Below are positions 15,810-23,562 of a stretch of DNA of 54,663 bases, in pieces (positions within the stretch are counted from its first letter, which is position 1; each line of letters opens with the position of its first letter). Source of the stretch: Cryobacterium frigoriphilum (GTDB lineage Bacteria > Actinomycetota > Actinomycetes > Actinomycetales > Microbacteriaceae); NCBI RefSeq assembly GCF_004403305.1, contig NZ_SOHE01000072.1, positions 1 to 54,663 of the forward strand, in the 5' to 3' direction. The notes beneath the pieces were generated by a model that had not been told where the DNA came from, searched no databases, and saw only the letters and a list, made by a program, of their open reading frames with translations. A program made the translations under genes and the position numbers.

Positions 15810-15857
15810 ACAAACATGACTACGCGGTATGCACTGCCGCGTCTAAGACGGCCCAGG

Positions 15858-16649
15858 TCAGCGCAGCAGGGCCAGTTCGCGCACGTCGTCGCGCGGCAGC
15901 ACATCGACGGTCGCCGTGACTGCGAGTTCATGCAGCAGCACGACGCCGCCGATCGTGGTGAGAAACGCGGTGTCGGCGGCGTCGCGGCCGGTCGCGATGC
16001 GCACGAGCGACTGGCGCGGGGCGAGCATCGTCGCGTCGACGACCCGCCAGACGTCGTCGATCAGGGCCTCGGCGACGGCGTGAAAATCCATCGGCGTCAG
16101 GCCCGGCGCGTAGACGGAGACGACCCTGGCCGGCACGTCGACCGCGCGCAGCAGGGCGGCGACGAGGTGCGCGTAGTCCCGGCAGACACCCTGACGGGCG
16201 ATGAGGGTGCGCACCGCGCCATCGGTCGGCAGGCTCGCGCCGGGAACGTAGACGAGCTTCTGCCCGACCCACGAGCTGACGCCGGCGAGCAGGTCCCGGC
16301 CGTCGAGCCCCGCAAACTCGGCCCGGGCCAGAGCGCCGAGGCTGTCGGACTCGCAGTAGCGGCTGGGCCGCAGGTAGCGGATGCGGTCGATCTCCGTGAC
16401 AGCAGCGGGCTCGGCCTGACCGGACACGACGGCGGAGAATTCGACGCTCACGGGGCCCGGGGCCACGTCAACGAGGTGCAGCCGGGTGCCGAATTCGTCG
16501 TGAATCTCGCGCACCGGCAGGTCGCGGCCATTCTGCGTGACGTGCAGCTGCTCGGCGCAGTCGAGGCCGGCATCCGGTGCGACCGAGAGCACCATGCGGG
16601 CCGGCTGCATCGCTTCCAGATGCATCTGTGCCGAGGAAATCCGTTTCAT
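15858..16649 (-). CDS. Transglutaminase-like family protein
   Basis: A 263-aa cytoplasmic transglutaminase-core protein with an N-terminal beta domain (1-90). The papain-like triad is in place: Cys156 in GVCRDYAHL, His190 in PMDFHAVAEA and Asp205 in VVDATMLAP. Proteins of this build act as peptidases or amide-bond-forming enzymes; the substrate is unknown. Upstream, CATCAT lies 6 nt before the ATG, as in the leaderless genes of this window, although a CGGGGG run also directly precedes it. Its 3' neighbour is the thiamine leader region; palindromic copy 2 lies behind its start. Confidence 0.88.
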   Translation of the reverse strand: MKRISSAQMHLEAMQPARMVLSVAPDAGLDCAEQLHVTQNGRDLPVREIHDEFGTRLHLVDVAPGPVSVEFSAVVSGQAEPAAVTEIDRIRYLRPSRYCESDSLGALARAEFAGLDGRDLLAGVSSWVGQKLVYVPGASLPTDGAVRTLIARQGVCRDYAHLVAALLRAVDVPARVVSVYAPGLTPMDFHAVAEALIDDVWRVVDATMLAPRQSLVRIATGRDAADTAFLTTIGGVVLLHELAVTATVDVLPRDDVRELALLR

Positions 16650-16702
16650 CCCCCGATGATGGCAGGTCGCGGCATCCGTTTGCGCCTGTCGGTGGGTAAC
16701 CT

Positions 16703-16789
16703 CGTGGCGAATTCAGGACGAAGGCCACGAATTGGTCAAAAACTACCCCAAACAGGCAGTCTGGGGCCGCTCAGCCTGAATTAGCCACG
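16703..16789. repeat. Palindromic element family, copy 2
   Basis: CGTGGCGAATTCAGG (16703-16717) is matched, with one mismatch, by the inverted CCTGAATTAGCCACG (16775-16789). The 57-bp centre is unrelated to the other copies. It lies between the transglutaminase start and the 3' end of the secreted protein gene. Confidence 0.85.
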
Positions 16790-16837
16790 CCACGCGCCGC
16801 CCCGCCCACACAGCAGGGTCCGGGCGCACGACGACGG

Positions 16838-16866
16838 CGGGGCCGGGAGCGTCGCTCCCGGCCACG
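16838..16866 (-). terminator. Strong GC hairpin after the secreted protein gene
   Basis: GGCCGGGAGC (16841-16850) pairs perfectly with GCTCCCGGCC (16854-16863) over a 3-nt loop, with outer GC pairs extending it. It lies 25 bp past the stop of the gene at 16890 and has no T-tract, as is common for actinobacterial terminators. Confidence 0.65.
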
Positions 16867-16889
16867 CCGCTGTGTTCGTTCAGGTTGGA

Positions 16890-17933
16890 CTAGTTGGCGT
16901 CGTGCACGCCCGCCTTCACGTCGGCGTCGGTCTTCACGTCGGAGTCGGCCTTCACGTCGGCGTCGGTCTTCACGTCGGCGTCAGCCTCATCGGTCTCAAC
17001 GTCCGCCGCGGCGCCGGCCTCGGCATCGGCATCGGCGTCGGCGTCGGCGTCGGCGAAGTTCTGAACCACGCGCTCGGCGATGGTCTGAATCTGCTCGCCG
17101 TAGCCGCCCTCAAGCGCGGTGGTCTTGATGGCGTCGGCATCAGCCGCACGGTCGGCCTCGGGCGTCGCCTGCAGCTCGGTCAGGTCGGTCTGCAACTCCT
17201 GCGGCAGCTTGTCGAACAGCGCCGGGTTCTCTGCGAGCGCAGCGGCGATCTTCTCGGGGCTCAGGCCACGATCGTGATCGCCGTGCGCGCCCTTCTCGCC
17301 CTTCTCGCTGTCGGTGAGCTCATCCGCTGCGACGTCGCCGACGACGGCGTCGCTGGCCGCGAGGGCCTGCAAGACCGCGGCAAGCGGATGCTCCGGGTCC
17401 TGCTGAATGGCCTCGGCCAGCGTCTGAATCTGCTCGCCGTAACCGCCGCTGAGGGCGGTGGTCTCGATCGTGTCGGCGGCGATCTCCTGATCGGAGTTCG
17501 CCTCACCGAGGGCCACGAGGTCGGTCTGCAGGTTCACCGGCAGGCTCTGGAAGAGGTCAGGGTGCTCGGCAATCGCATCGGTCACGATCTGCGCAGCGTC
17601 GGCGTCGCTCGAGCCGGCCTCACCAGTTTCGGACGCATCGGCCAGCTGGCCCTGCAGCTGTTCGGTCAGCGCGGTGAGCGCGGCCGCGGCCTCGGCCTGC
17701 TCGGCCTCGGTCGGGGTCGACGAGTTCGTCGTTGTCGTCGACCCCGTGTCGGTCGAGGAGTCGAGCGGAGCGGCATTGGCTCCCACGGCGCCGAGGCCCA
17801 GCAGGGATCCGGCGGCCATCGCGGTCACGGCTCCGACGGCGACGCGCTTCTTGAGCGGCGAACCGAAGGCCGAGGTGTTCACGTTCTGGTTCTCGTTCTG
17901 GTTCTGCTGGCGGTTCTGGTGGTTCTGAGTCAT
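16890..17933 (-). CDS. Secreted protein with two copies of a 60-residue helical module
   Basis: A 347-aa protein of no recognised family. Residues 1-28 are Asn/Gln-rich, then KKR and a hydrophobic stretch (31-53) ending GANAAPLD, which fits a signal peptide with cleavage after about residue 55. A Ser/Thr linker follows. Two homologous modules, about 115-177 and 228-289, share H/N-P-x-LF-x-x-LP-x-x-LQTDL and TTAL-x-GGYGEQIQT-x-AE. The C-terminus (290-347) is an Asp/Ala run and repeated DVKTDADVKA-type units, very acidic. AAAGGA 9 nt before the ATG supports the start. It looks like a cell-surface or exported acidic protein; function unknown. Confidence 0.8.
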   Translation of the reverse strand: MTQNHQNRQQNQNENQNVNTSAFGSPLKKRVAVGAVTAMAAGSLLGLGAVGANAAPLDSSTDTGSTTTTNSSTPTEAEQAEAAAALTALTEQLQGQLADASETGEAGSSDADAAQIVTDAIAEHPDLFQSLPVNLQTDLVALGEANSDQEIAADTIETTALSGGYGEQIQTLAEAIQQDPEHPLAAVLQALAASDAVVGDVAADELTDSEKGEKGAHGDHDRGLSPEKIAAALAENPALFDKLPQELQTDLTELQATPEADRAADADAIKTTALEGGYGEQIQTIAERVVQNFADADADADADAEAGAAADVETDEADADVKTDADVKADSDVKTDADVKAGVHDAN

Positions 17934-18112
17934 TGTTCGTGTTCCTTTCGATTACTCGTGACCGGCTTGGCAGATGCCGCACCAGCCACACTTGGGCACG
18001 GCCCGAGCCTAGGCAGGGCGCCTTTTGCGAAGCTCCGTGAAAGCTGACCGGGGGGTATTTCCCACGCCCGGAGCATCCGCTGCTATCGAAAGGAAATCAT
18101 TCTGATCAGGCC

Positions 18113-19318
18113 TTACGACCGGGCTTGTGCTCTTTGTGAGAGTCGTCTCATGTACAGATCCGCGAGCGCCCAGGCGAGCGCGGCCAGGCACAACACGGCG
18201 AGCGCGGGCGCGGCGAGATAGATCGCCGTTTCGAGGCCGAGAGTCGTGGCGAGCGCGCCGGCACCGATCGCGGTGAGGGACTGCAGCAGGTAGCCGAACA
18301 GGTACATCATCGACAGGGTCGCGCCGCGGTGCTCGGTCGGCGCCGTGCGGTTCACGAGCTGCAGGCCGCCGGTGAACGCGAACGAGTAGCCCATGCCGCC
18401 GACCACGCACCAGCCGAGGAACATCCCGATCGAACCGGATGCCGCGGTGCCGGCCATCAGCGCGAGCCCGCCGATCGACAGCACGGCCCCGACCACGATC
18501 GCGACGTGCGCGTGCACCCGGCTGAGAAACAGCGCGGTCACCCCGATCACAAACGCGGACACCGCGAGCAGCCCGCCGACCACGATCAGGTTGGTGGTGC
18601 CGGTCAGCTGCCGGGCCATCTGCGCGCCGAGCGAGAGAAACATGGCGCCGATCGCGTAGGCGACCGAGACCGAGAGGGTCGAGGCGATGAAGACGCGCAT
18701 GATGCCGGGCGGCATCCGCAGCAGCTGCGGGCGGTAGCGCGGCCTGGCCTCACGTGCATCATCCGGCGTGAACCACACCAGCACGTAGGCGAGCGCGCTG
18801 AGGGCGAGCAACACGAGAAAGCTCAAGACCAGGGGCAGCGGCGCGAGCTCGGCGAGTGCGCCCGAGAGCAGCAGCGCCAGGGTGAGTCCGGTCGAGGTCG
18901 AGACCGTCGCCATCGATCCGGCGAAGCGCAGGTTGCCCGACACATTGTGTTCAACGAGGGCGGCGCTCGCGGCGCCGAGGGCGAATCCGGTGCCGACCCC
19001 CTGAAGCACCCGGCCAACGAAGAGAAACCCAACGTTCGGGGCGATCGCGAAGACCACGGCCGACAGACCGATGAGACTGATGCCGAGCAGCATCGCCCGG
19101 CGGCGACCGATCGTGTCGCTGAGCCCGCCCGCGAACAGCAGCACGAGCAGCAGCGCGAGCGGATAGGCGCCGAACACCGAGGTTGTCACGACCGGGGCCA
19201 GGTTCCACTCGGCGGCGTAGGCCGGGTAGAGCACGCTCGGTGCCCCGCTCGCCCACAGGCAGAGGGCGAGCACGATCGCGGCCGACCAGAAGCTGCCGCG
19301 GCGGCCGAGTTTCATCAT
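18113..19318 (-). CDS. MFS transporter
   Basis: A 401-aa inner-membrane transporter of the major facilitator superfamily with 12 predicted helices. GGLSDTIGRRRAMLLG (about 67-82) is the MFS loop 2-3 motif, and GRVLQGVGTGFALGAASAAL the helix 4 signature; a second-half TM7 begins FIASTLSVSVAYAIGAMFLSLGAQ. Start ATG at 19318 (or the adjacent one at 19315). It is divergent from an HxlR regulator with a 66-bp gap holding a palindrome, so the regulator very likely controls it. The transported compound is unknown, perhaps a drug or aromatic compound. Confidence 0.9.
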   Translation of the reverse strand: MMKLGRRGSFWSAAIVLALCLWASGAPSVLYPAYAAEWNLAPVVTTSVFGAYPLALLLVLLFAGGLSDTIGRRRAMLLGISLIGLSAVVFAIAPNVGFLFVGRVLQGVGTGFALGAASAALVEHNVSGNLRFAGSMATVSTSTGLTLALLLSGALAELAPLPLVLSFLVLLALSALAYVLVWFTPDDAREARPRYRPQLLRMPPGIMRVFIASTLSVSVAYAIGAMFLSLGAQMARQLTGTTNLIVVGGLLAVSAFVIGVTALFLSRVHAHVAIVVGAVLSIGGLALMAGTAASGSIGMFLGWCVVGGMGYSFAFTGGLQLVNRTAPTEHRGATLSMMYLFGYLLQSLTAIGAGALATTLGLETAIYLAAPALAVLCLAALAWALADLYMRRLSQRAQARS

Positions 19319-19342
19319 GCTGGCCAACCTACCGACTCTGAG

Positions 19343-19378
19343 TTGGATTCTCCAAGTTATGCGAAAAAGTCGTACAGT
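19343..19378 (+). promoter_or_regulatory. HxlR operator palindrome and leaderless -10
   Basis: TTGGATTCTCCAA (19343-19355) is a 5-bp inverted repeat around TTC in the shared intergenic region. TACAGT at 19373-19378 is followed after 6 nt by the HxlR ATG, so the regulator mRNA should start at or very near the ATG. The palindrome would overlap the -35 region, fitting autoregulation and control of the MFS gene. Confidence 0.5.
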
Positions 19379-19384
19379 GTTCCC

Positions 19385-19846
19385 ATGTACACCCGAGCCG
19401 ACGGCACGCCGAGCACCTGCCAGGTCGCCCGCACGCTCGATATCGTCGGCGAGCGGTGGTCGCTGCTGATCGTGCGCAACGCCCTGCGCGGCCAGACCAG
19501 GTTCAGCGAGTTTCGTGACGGCCTCGGCGTGCCGACCGACATTCTCACGGCTCGCCTCGCGACCCTCGTGACCGCCGGTGTGCTCGACAAACGCCCGTAC
19601 CGCGAGCCCGGCTGCCGCGAACGCGCGAGCTACCACCTCACCCCGGCCGGGCACGGCCTCGCCCTCGTCGAAGCGGCGCTGATCCAGTGGGGTGACACCT
19701 TCAATCCCGGCTCCGAGGGCCCCGGATCCCGTCTGGTCGACCCCGCCACCGGCGCCCCCGCCCGCGTTGCCTTCGTGGATGCCGACGACCGCGTGCTGCC
19801 CGGCATCGCGATCGTGCCCGGCCCGGCAGCGATCACGGTCTGGTAG
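19385..19846 (+). CDS. HxlR-family winged-helix regulator
   Basis: A 153-aa HxlR-type DNA-binding protein. CQVARTLDIVGERWSLLIVRNAL (13-35) is the HxlR signature with the conserved Cys13, TRFSEFRDGLGVPTDILTARLATLVTAGVLDKRPY (40-74) the recognition helix and wing. The C-terminal 50 residues (HLTPAGHGLALVEAAL...GPAAITVW) form the dimer arm. The start is ATG at 19385, 6 nt after TACAGT and without a Shine-Dalgarno sequence. HxlR proteins often sense electrophiles or aldehydes through Cys, so the divergent MFS pump may respond to such stress; this is inference. Confidence 0.9.
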   Translation: MYTRADGTPSTCQVARTLDIVGERWSLLIVRNALRGQTRFSEFRDGLGVPTDILTARLATLVTAGVLDKRPYREPGCRERASYHLTPAGHGLALVEAALIQWGDTFNPGSEGPGSRLVDPATGAPARVAFVDADDRVLPGIAIVPGPAAITVW

Positions 19847-19849
19847 CGG

Positions 19850-21022
19850 ATGCTGCCCCCCGCCACCGCCCCGCAGCCCTCGCCCGGCCCAGACCCGGGT
19901 TGGCGCTCGGGGTCACGTGCTGATTCGGGCGCGGGCTCGGGCGCGGCTTCAGCTTCGGACTCGGCTTCGGCTTCGGGCGCGGCTTCGGCCGCTTCCGCGC
20001 GCTCCGACTCCCGCACCCGCGTCGTGGGCATCGACGTGGCACGGGGGCTCGCGATCCTCGGCATGCTCGTGGCCCATGCCGCTCCGCGCGTGAACGACGG
20101 CGAATTTCTGGTGGACGGCCGCTCCTCGATTCTCTTCGCAACACTCGCCGGGGTCTCGCTCGGCCTCATGACCGGGGCCGAGCGACCGACACCGCGGGGC
20201 ATCCGCTCGGATCGGATCGTGAGCATCGTGCTGCGCGCGATCTTCATCTTCCTGATCGGTATCGTGCTGTCCAGCTTCGACAGCGACGTCGCCGTGATCC
20301 TCGACTACTACGGCATCATGTTTCTGCTGCTGACCCCGGTGCTGTTCTTTCCACGGTGGGCGCTTGCCGCGGTCGGCCTGGGTCTGGTCGCGCTCGCGCC
20401 GGCGCTCGGCGCCGGGCAGGGCGACGTGAACACGTCCCGTGACACGGTCGCCTATTTCGTTGACTACTACTTCGTGAACGGCTATTACCCGGTCCTGATC
20501 TGGTTGCCGTTTCTGCTCGCCGGCCTGATTGCGGCCCGGTCAGGCCTCAGCCAGCCACGCACCCAGGCGCTCATGATCGGGGTGGGCGCCTTTTTCGCGG
20601 TTGCCGGCTATGGCGCGGCCGCCGTACTGCCGGGCATCAGCGCCGAGGCACACTCGGGCACGACCGCGGAGGTACTCGGTTCCGGCGGCCTCGCGATCGC
20701 GATCATCGGCGTGCTGCTCTGGCTGACCGCGCCCGAGCGCGCCTCGCTCGGCCGGCTGCTGCGCGGCCTGCTGTGGCCGATCGCTGCCGCCGGAGCGATG
20801 GCGCTCACCATTTATACGCTGCAGATTGTGGCTCTGATCGGCATCGTCGCGGTACGTGACGGCGGCGACCCTGCCGTTCCCGTGTTCGTGAACTACCCGG
20901 GCGTGCCGCTGCTGGTCGGCATGGTGCTCGCTTCCCTGCTCTTCGCGAGCCTCTGGCGGCTGTTCCTCGGCAAGGGTCCTCTCGAGCGGATGCTCGCAGC
21001 CGCCACCCGCCGCCCCCGCTGA
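19850..21022 (+). CDS. Heparan-alpha-glucosaminide N-acetyltransferase/DUF418-like membrane protein
   Basis: A 390-aa membrane protein with about ten hydrophobic segments. After a Ser/Ala/Gly-rich 50-residue lead encoded by simple repeats, RVVGIDVARGLAILGMLVAHAA (57-78) matches the first helix of the DUF1624/DUF418 acyltransferase group, in which R-x-x-G-x-D-x-x-R-G-x-A is the hallmark. The C-terminal PLERMLAAATRRP is also typical. These proteins are thought to acylate cell-surface sugars or lipids; the substrate here is unknown. It starts 3 bp after the HxlR stop, so the two genes are probably co-transcribed. A start nearer residue 50 is possible. Confidence 0.78.
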   Translation: MLPPATAPQPSPGPDPGWRSGSRADSGAGSGAASASDSASASGAASAASARSDSRTRVVGIDVARGLAILGMLVAHAAPRVNDGEFLVDGRSSILFATLAGVSLGLMTGAERPTPRGIRSDRIVSIVLRAIFIFLIGIVLSSFDSDVAVILDYYGIMFLLLTPVLFFPRWALAAVGLGLVALAPALGAGQGDVNTSRDTVAYFVDYYFVNGYYPVLIWLPFLLAGLIAARSGLSQPRTQALMIGVGAFFAVAGYGAAAVLPGISAEAHSGTTAEVLGSGGLAIAIIGVLLWLTAPERASLGRLLRGLLWPIAAAGAMALTIYTLQIVALIGIVAVRDGGDPAVPVFVNYPGVPLLVGMVLASLLFASLWRLFLGKGPLERMLAAATRRPR

Positions 21023-21078
21023 CACCCCGGGGCCAGGCCCGCATTCGCCATTTCAGAACTGATGCGGCCGGTGCAGTC

Positions 21079-21360
21079 CTACGGCTTCCGTACCTCACGC
21101 CGGTGCGCGACCTCGACGACGAGGATGAGGATGAGGATGAGGATGAGGATGAGATCCTCGTCGATGCTCGTCAAAATTCGATAGTCACCGACGCGGTATC
21201 GCCAGAAATCCTCGTTGAGGAGCTTCTTCCCGAGCAGCCGAGGGTTGTCGAGCCGGGAGAGCTTCTGCTCGAGAAATTCACGAATCCTCTTCGCGGCGGT
21301 CGGGTCAAGCTTCCCGACCTGTTTCGCCGCCCACGGGGTGAATCTAATCGCGTAGGTCAC
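21079..21360 (-). CDS. RelE/ParE-type toxin with hexanucleotide expansion, no antitoxin
   Basis: A 93-aa protein of the RelE/ParE fold: YAIRFTPWAAKQVGKLDPTAAKRI, then LLNEDFWRYRVGDYRILTSIDED and HRREVRKP. In normal RelE the strand after the GDYR segment is about eight residues; here it reads D-L-I-L-I-L-I-L-I-L-I-L-V-V because of five or more GAGGAT units (21118-21156 on the plus strand). The tract lies in the core beta-sheet and probably perturbs folding. Start is GTG at 21360. Only 53 bp separate it from a decayed regulator upstream and no antitoxin is found on either side. Probably an inactivated remnant of a toxin-antitoxin pair. Confidence 0.8.
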   Translation of the reverse strand: MTYAIRFTPWAAKQVGKLDPTAAKRIREFLEQKLSRLDNPRLLGKKLLNEDFWRYRVGDYRILTSIDEDLILILILILILVVEVAHRREVRKP

Positions 21361-21413
21361 GCAGGCCAGATCACATCGGCGAGGTCAATACGCCGTGATC
21401 CCGAAGCGGATGC

Positions 21414-21558
21414 TCACTCCTGACCGGCGATCTCGGTGAGCGCGGCGAGGTGGGCCTTTCACGCGGCGCGGCCCTGGCGGGTCAGGGTCAGGGGCGTGCG
21501 CGGCATCTTGCCGACGAGTGCCTTGCCGACGGAGACATTCGCGCGGCTCACATCGGCT
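21414..21558 (-). pseudogene. Remnant of a winged-helix regulator C-terminus
   Basis: Reading the minus strand in the frame ending at the TGA at 21414-21416 gives ADVSRANVSVGKALVGKMP, RTPLTLTRQGRAA, a TGA stop (21459-21461), then KAHLAALTEIAGQE. This matches the C-terminal half of small winged-helix (MarR/PadR-like) regulators, where the stop position is normally Trp (G-R-A-A-W/F). The N-terminal half is missing: the photolyase gene ends inside the remnant's left edge. It is therefore truncated and carries an in-frame stop. Confidence 0.6.
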
Positions 21559-22756
21559 GCACGAGGTTGTTACGCCACGCCGAAAAACTCTTCACCGAGC
21601 GGGCATGCGGCTCCGCCAGCCACGGCCACGGGTGCAGCTCCGCGGCGATGTCGACGTATTTGGCGAAGCTCGGCACCGGCGCCCAGGTGATGGCCGCCCG
21701 AAGTCTTGAAGTGATGTCTCTCGGGTCCCCCAGGTGAACGATCACCTCACGCCGGGTAGCCAGATCCTGCAGCGTCTGAACGAAGAAGATGAGTCTTTTG
21801 CTCGACAGCTGAAGTTTCACCAGCGCGGGTTCATCGAAGATGAAGACAACCGGCAGCGTTGGATGGGCGAGAAGCGCCGGATCCGCGTCACCGAGTGACT
21901 CGACGGTGAGCACCACCGATTGCGGTATCGACCTCGATACGACCGCGGTCGGACCTCGGGTGGCGGCGAGATCGTCGTCTCGAACGAGCCGAGGACTCGG
22001 CTCCGGCACGGGGAGCGGGTGCGAATCCGGGGGAAAGTCCTGAATGGGGCAATGCTGGTTCAGGGGGCAGGCCGCACACAGCTCTGGCGCACGTCTCTCG
22101 ACCTGCCATCGCGCGAATCCGTAGGGTTTGCCGGTTCCGGCGCCTACCGTCCATTGCCAGCCGAGCAGGTTCGCGGCGCGAGAACCGTCCAGAAGCTGGC
22201 GATGGAAATATTCCTGACCGGCTGCCCAGCCCGCTCCGGAGCGCACCGAATACTGTGAGGCCAGCCACATCCGGGACTGGTTCACCAACCAGCCGTCGCG
22301 TTCCAGACTCGAGACCGCCCAGTCGATGCAGGCCATCTGTCGCGGCCACGCTTCCGGCGCGAACTCCCCCGACCAGGCGACGTCGAAGCGCAGGTTGCGG
22401 TGCAGATCCATGCCAACGCGGGCGTAGAGATGGCGAGCGTACTCCTGCCAGAGCAGTTCGTCGCGAAATTTAGACACATCCGACGCAGGCCCGGCGGCCG
22501 CGGCCCAGACCTCCCGCAACCCCAGCAAACCGTGGCGAATGTAGGGCGACAGCCGCGACGCTCCGCGATCCGATTCCGGCAGCACCTGATTGCGCGTCGC
22601 GGCATACCGCGTCACGTCGAACGCGGCGAGTGCAGCATCCGCCGCCGTTTGCCCGCCGCGAATGCCGGGACTCGCCCTGATCTCATCGCTGACCAGGTGC
22701 GACAGATACTGTTCCAGAACGACTTCCGGGGACTTCTCAGCAAGGTCAATGATCAC
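21548..22756 (-). CDS. Photolyase/cryptochrome-like flavoprotein with reversed domain order
   Basis: A 402-aa protein. Residues 40-222 match the FAD-binding domain that is normally C-terminal in photolyases: GASRLSPYIRHGLLGLREVW (65-84), ELLWQEYARHLYARVG (100-115), DGWLVNQSRMWLASQYSV (154-171) and LLGWQWTVGAGTGKPYGFARW (197-217). Cys227, Cys230 and Cys236 (CAACPLNQHC) follow and could bind a metal or cluster. Residues 279-383 look like the alpha/beta antenna domain normally at the N-terminus (VVFIFDEPALVKLQ, REVIVHLGDPRDI). So the two photolyase domains appear swapped. The start is GTG, 6 nt after TAGAAT. Repair of UV damage or light sensing is inferred. Confidence 0.8.
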   Translation of the reverse strand: MIIDLAEKSPEVVLEQYLSHLVSDEIRASPGIRGGQTAADAALAAFDVTRYAATRNQVLPESDRGASRLSPYIRHGLLGLREVWAAAAGPASDVSKFRDELLWQEYARHLYARVGMDLHRNLRFDVAWSGEFAPEAWPRQMACIDWAVSSLERDGWLVNQSRMWLASQYSVRSGAGWAAGQEYFHRQLLDGSRAANLLGWQWTVGAGTGKPYGFARWQVERRAPELCAACPLNQHCPIQDFPPDSHPLPVPEPSPRLVRDDDLAATRGPTAVVSRSIPQSVVLTVESLGDADPALLAHPTLPVVFIFDEPALVKLQLSSKRLIFFVQTLQDLATRREVIVHLGDPRDITSRLRAAITWAPVPSFAKYVDIAAELHPWPWLAEPHARSVKSFSAWRNNLVQPM

Positions 22757-22841
22757 CCGGCGATTCTAGGCTGCGGGCCGACCTCAGGCCGAGCTCCGCC
22801 GACCATAACGGCGCCTGCGAGACGGCGACTTCACGGTGTGG

Positions 22842-23345
22842 CTACCCGCGCCAGAGCAGCGACGCGGCGAGAAACGCCGAGCCGACGATCGCAAGCACAG
22901 CTCGAGTCGTGTTCGCGCGACTCCACCCCGCGTCGAAAGAACGCCAGGCGCCAGCGGCGTCCCTATCGGATGGCCTGAACCGGGCAAGCGCCTGATTCCG
23001 CGGCACGTTGAACAGGATCGTCGTGGCAAAAGACGCCAGTGTCAGGCCCGCGCCGATGACGCGAACGGAGGCGACGCGAGCAGAGACGCCGCCGACATCA
23101 GCGTCCGGCAGCAGAGCGCTGACGGCCGCCGCGCACGCGGCCAGAGCGCCCCCGAAGAAGACGATCATGAAGGGGGCACGAACGGCATTGTCATTGACCC
23201 GTTGCATCACAGCAACGGCCTCAGGGGCAGAACGCCGGCGCAGGGCCGGAGACACGATGACGGAGAACGTGAAGTACACCCCTCCGGCGACACCGGCCCC
23301 GACCACCGCTGCCACTGTCGCAGCGGTTCCGAACAGCTCGGTCAT
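22842..23345 (-). CDS. DUF1772 (anthrone oxygenase-like) membrane protein
   Basis: A 167-aa membrane protein with four hydrophobic segments, about 5-32, 58-80, 93-112 and 145-165. GGVYFTFSVIVSPALRR, VNDNAVRAPFMIVFFGGA and FNVPRNQAL are typical DUF1772 elements. Some members act as anthrone oxygenases, most have no known role. Its ATG overlaps the stop of a short upstream frame (ATGA), which appears to be the decayed 3' end of a partner gene. An AraC regulator is divergent upstream. Confidence 0.82.
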   Translation of the reverse strand: MTELFGTAATVAAVVGAGVAGGVYFTFSVIVSPALRRRSAPEAVAVMQRVNDNAVRAPFMIVFFGGALAACAAAVSALLPDADVGGVSARVASVRVIGAGLTLASFATTILFNVPRNQALARFRPSDRDAAGAWRSFDAGWSRANTTRAVLAIVGSAFLAASLLWRG

Positions 23346-23470
23346 GAGTGAACCGCTGATCCGTCGCCCCGCAGGCGAGTTGCGGCAACGCGGCGCGCAA
23401 GATCGGCAAAGCAGGTCGGCGATGCCCCGGCCAGTGCGGCCGGTACTACCCAGAACACGGACTGTTGATT
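23342..23470 (-). pseudogene. Possible 3' remnant of an NAD(P)H-binding (NmrA-like) gene
   Basis: The short frame SVFWVVPAALAGASPTCFADLARRV ends at 23342, overlapping the DUF1772 start by 4 bp in the usual operon manner. The L-A-G-x-x-P-x-x-FADLAR segment resembles the C-terminus of NmrA/SDR-type NAD(P)H-binding proteins (F-A-D-F-A-R), a common neighbour of DUF1772 and AraC genes. The rest of such a gene is absent; upstream is only a triple ATGACT repeat and the AraC promoter. Identity is weakly supported. Confidence 0.35.
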
Positions 23471-23562
23471 CGTCATAGTCATAGTCATAGCCAACACGCC
23501 AGTAAGTAGATGCTGAATAGCTGAGTGAGTCGATTGCATTCGTGATCGTCTAGCATGAGGGT

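Noticed and set aside
21357..21413. Antitoxin partner of the RelE-like toxin
   Set aside because: The frame overlapping the toxin start has fewer than 20 codons before a stop and runs straight out of the regulator remnant; there is no room for an antitoxin on either side.
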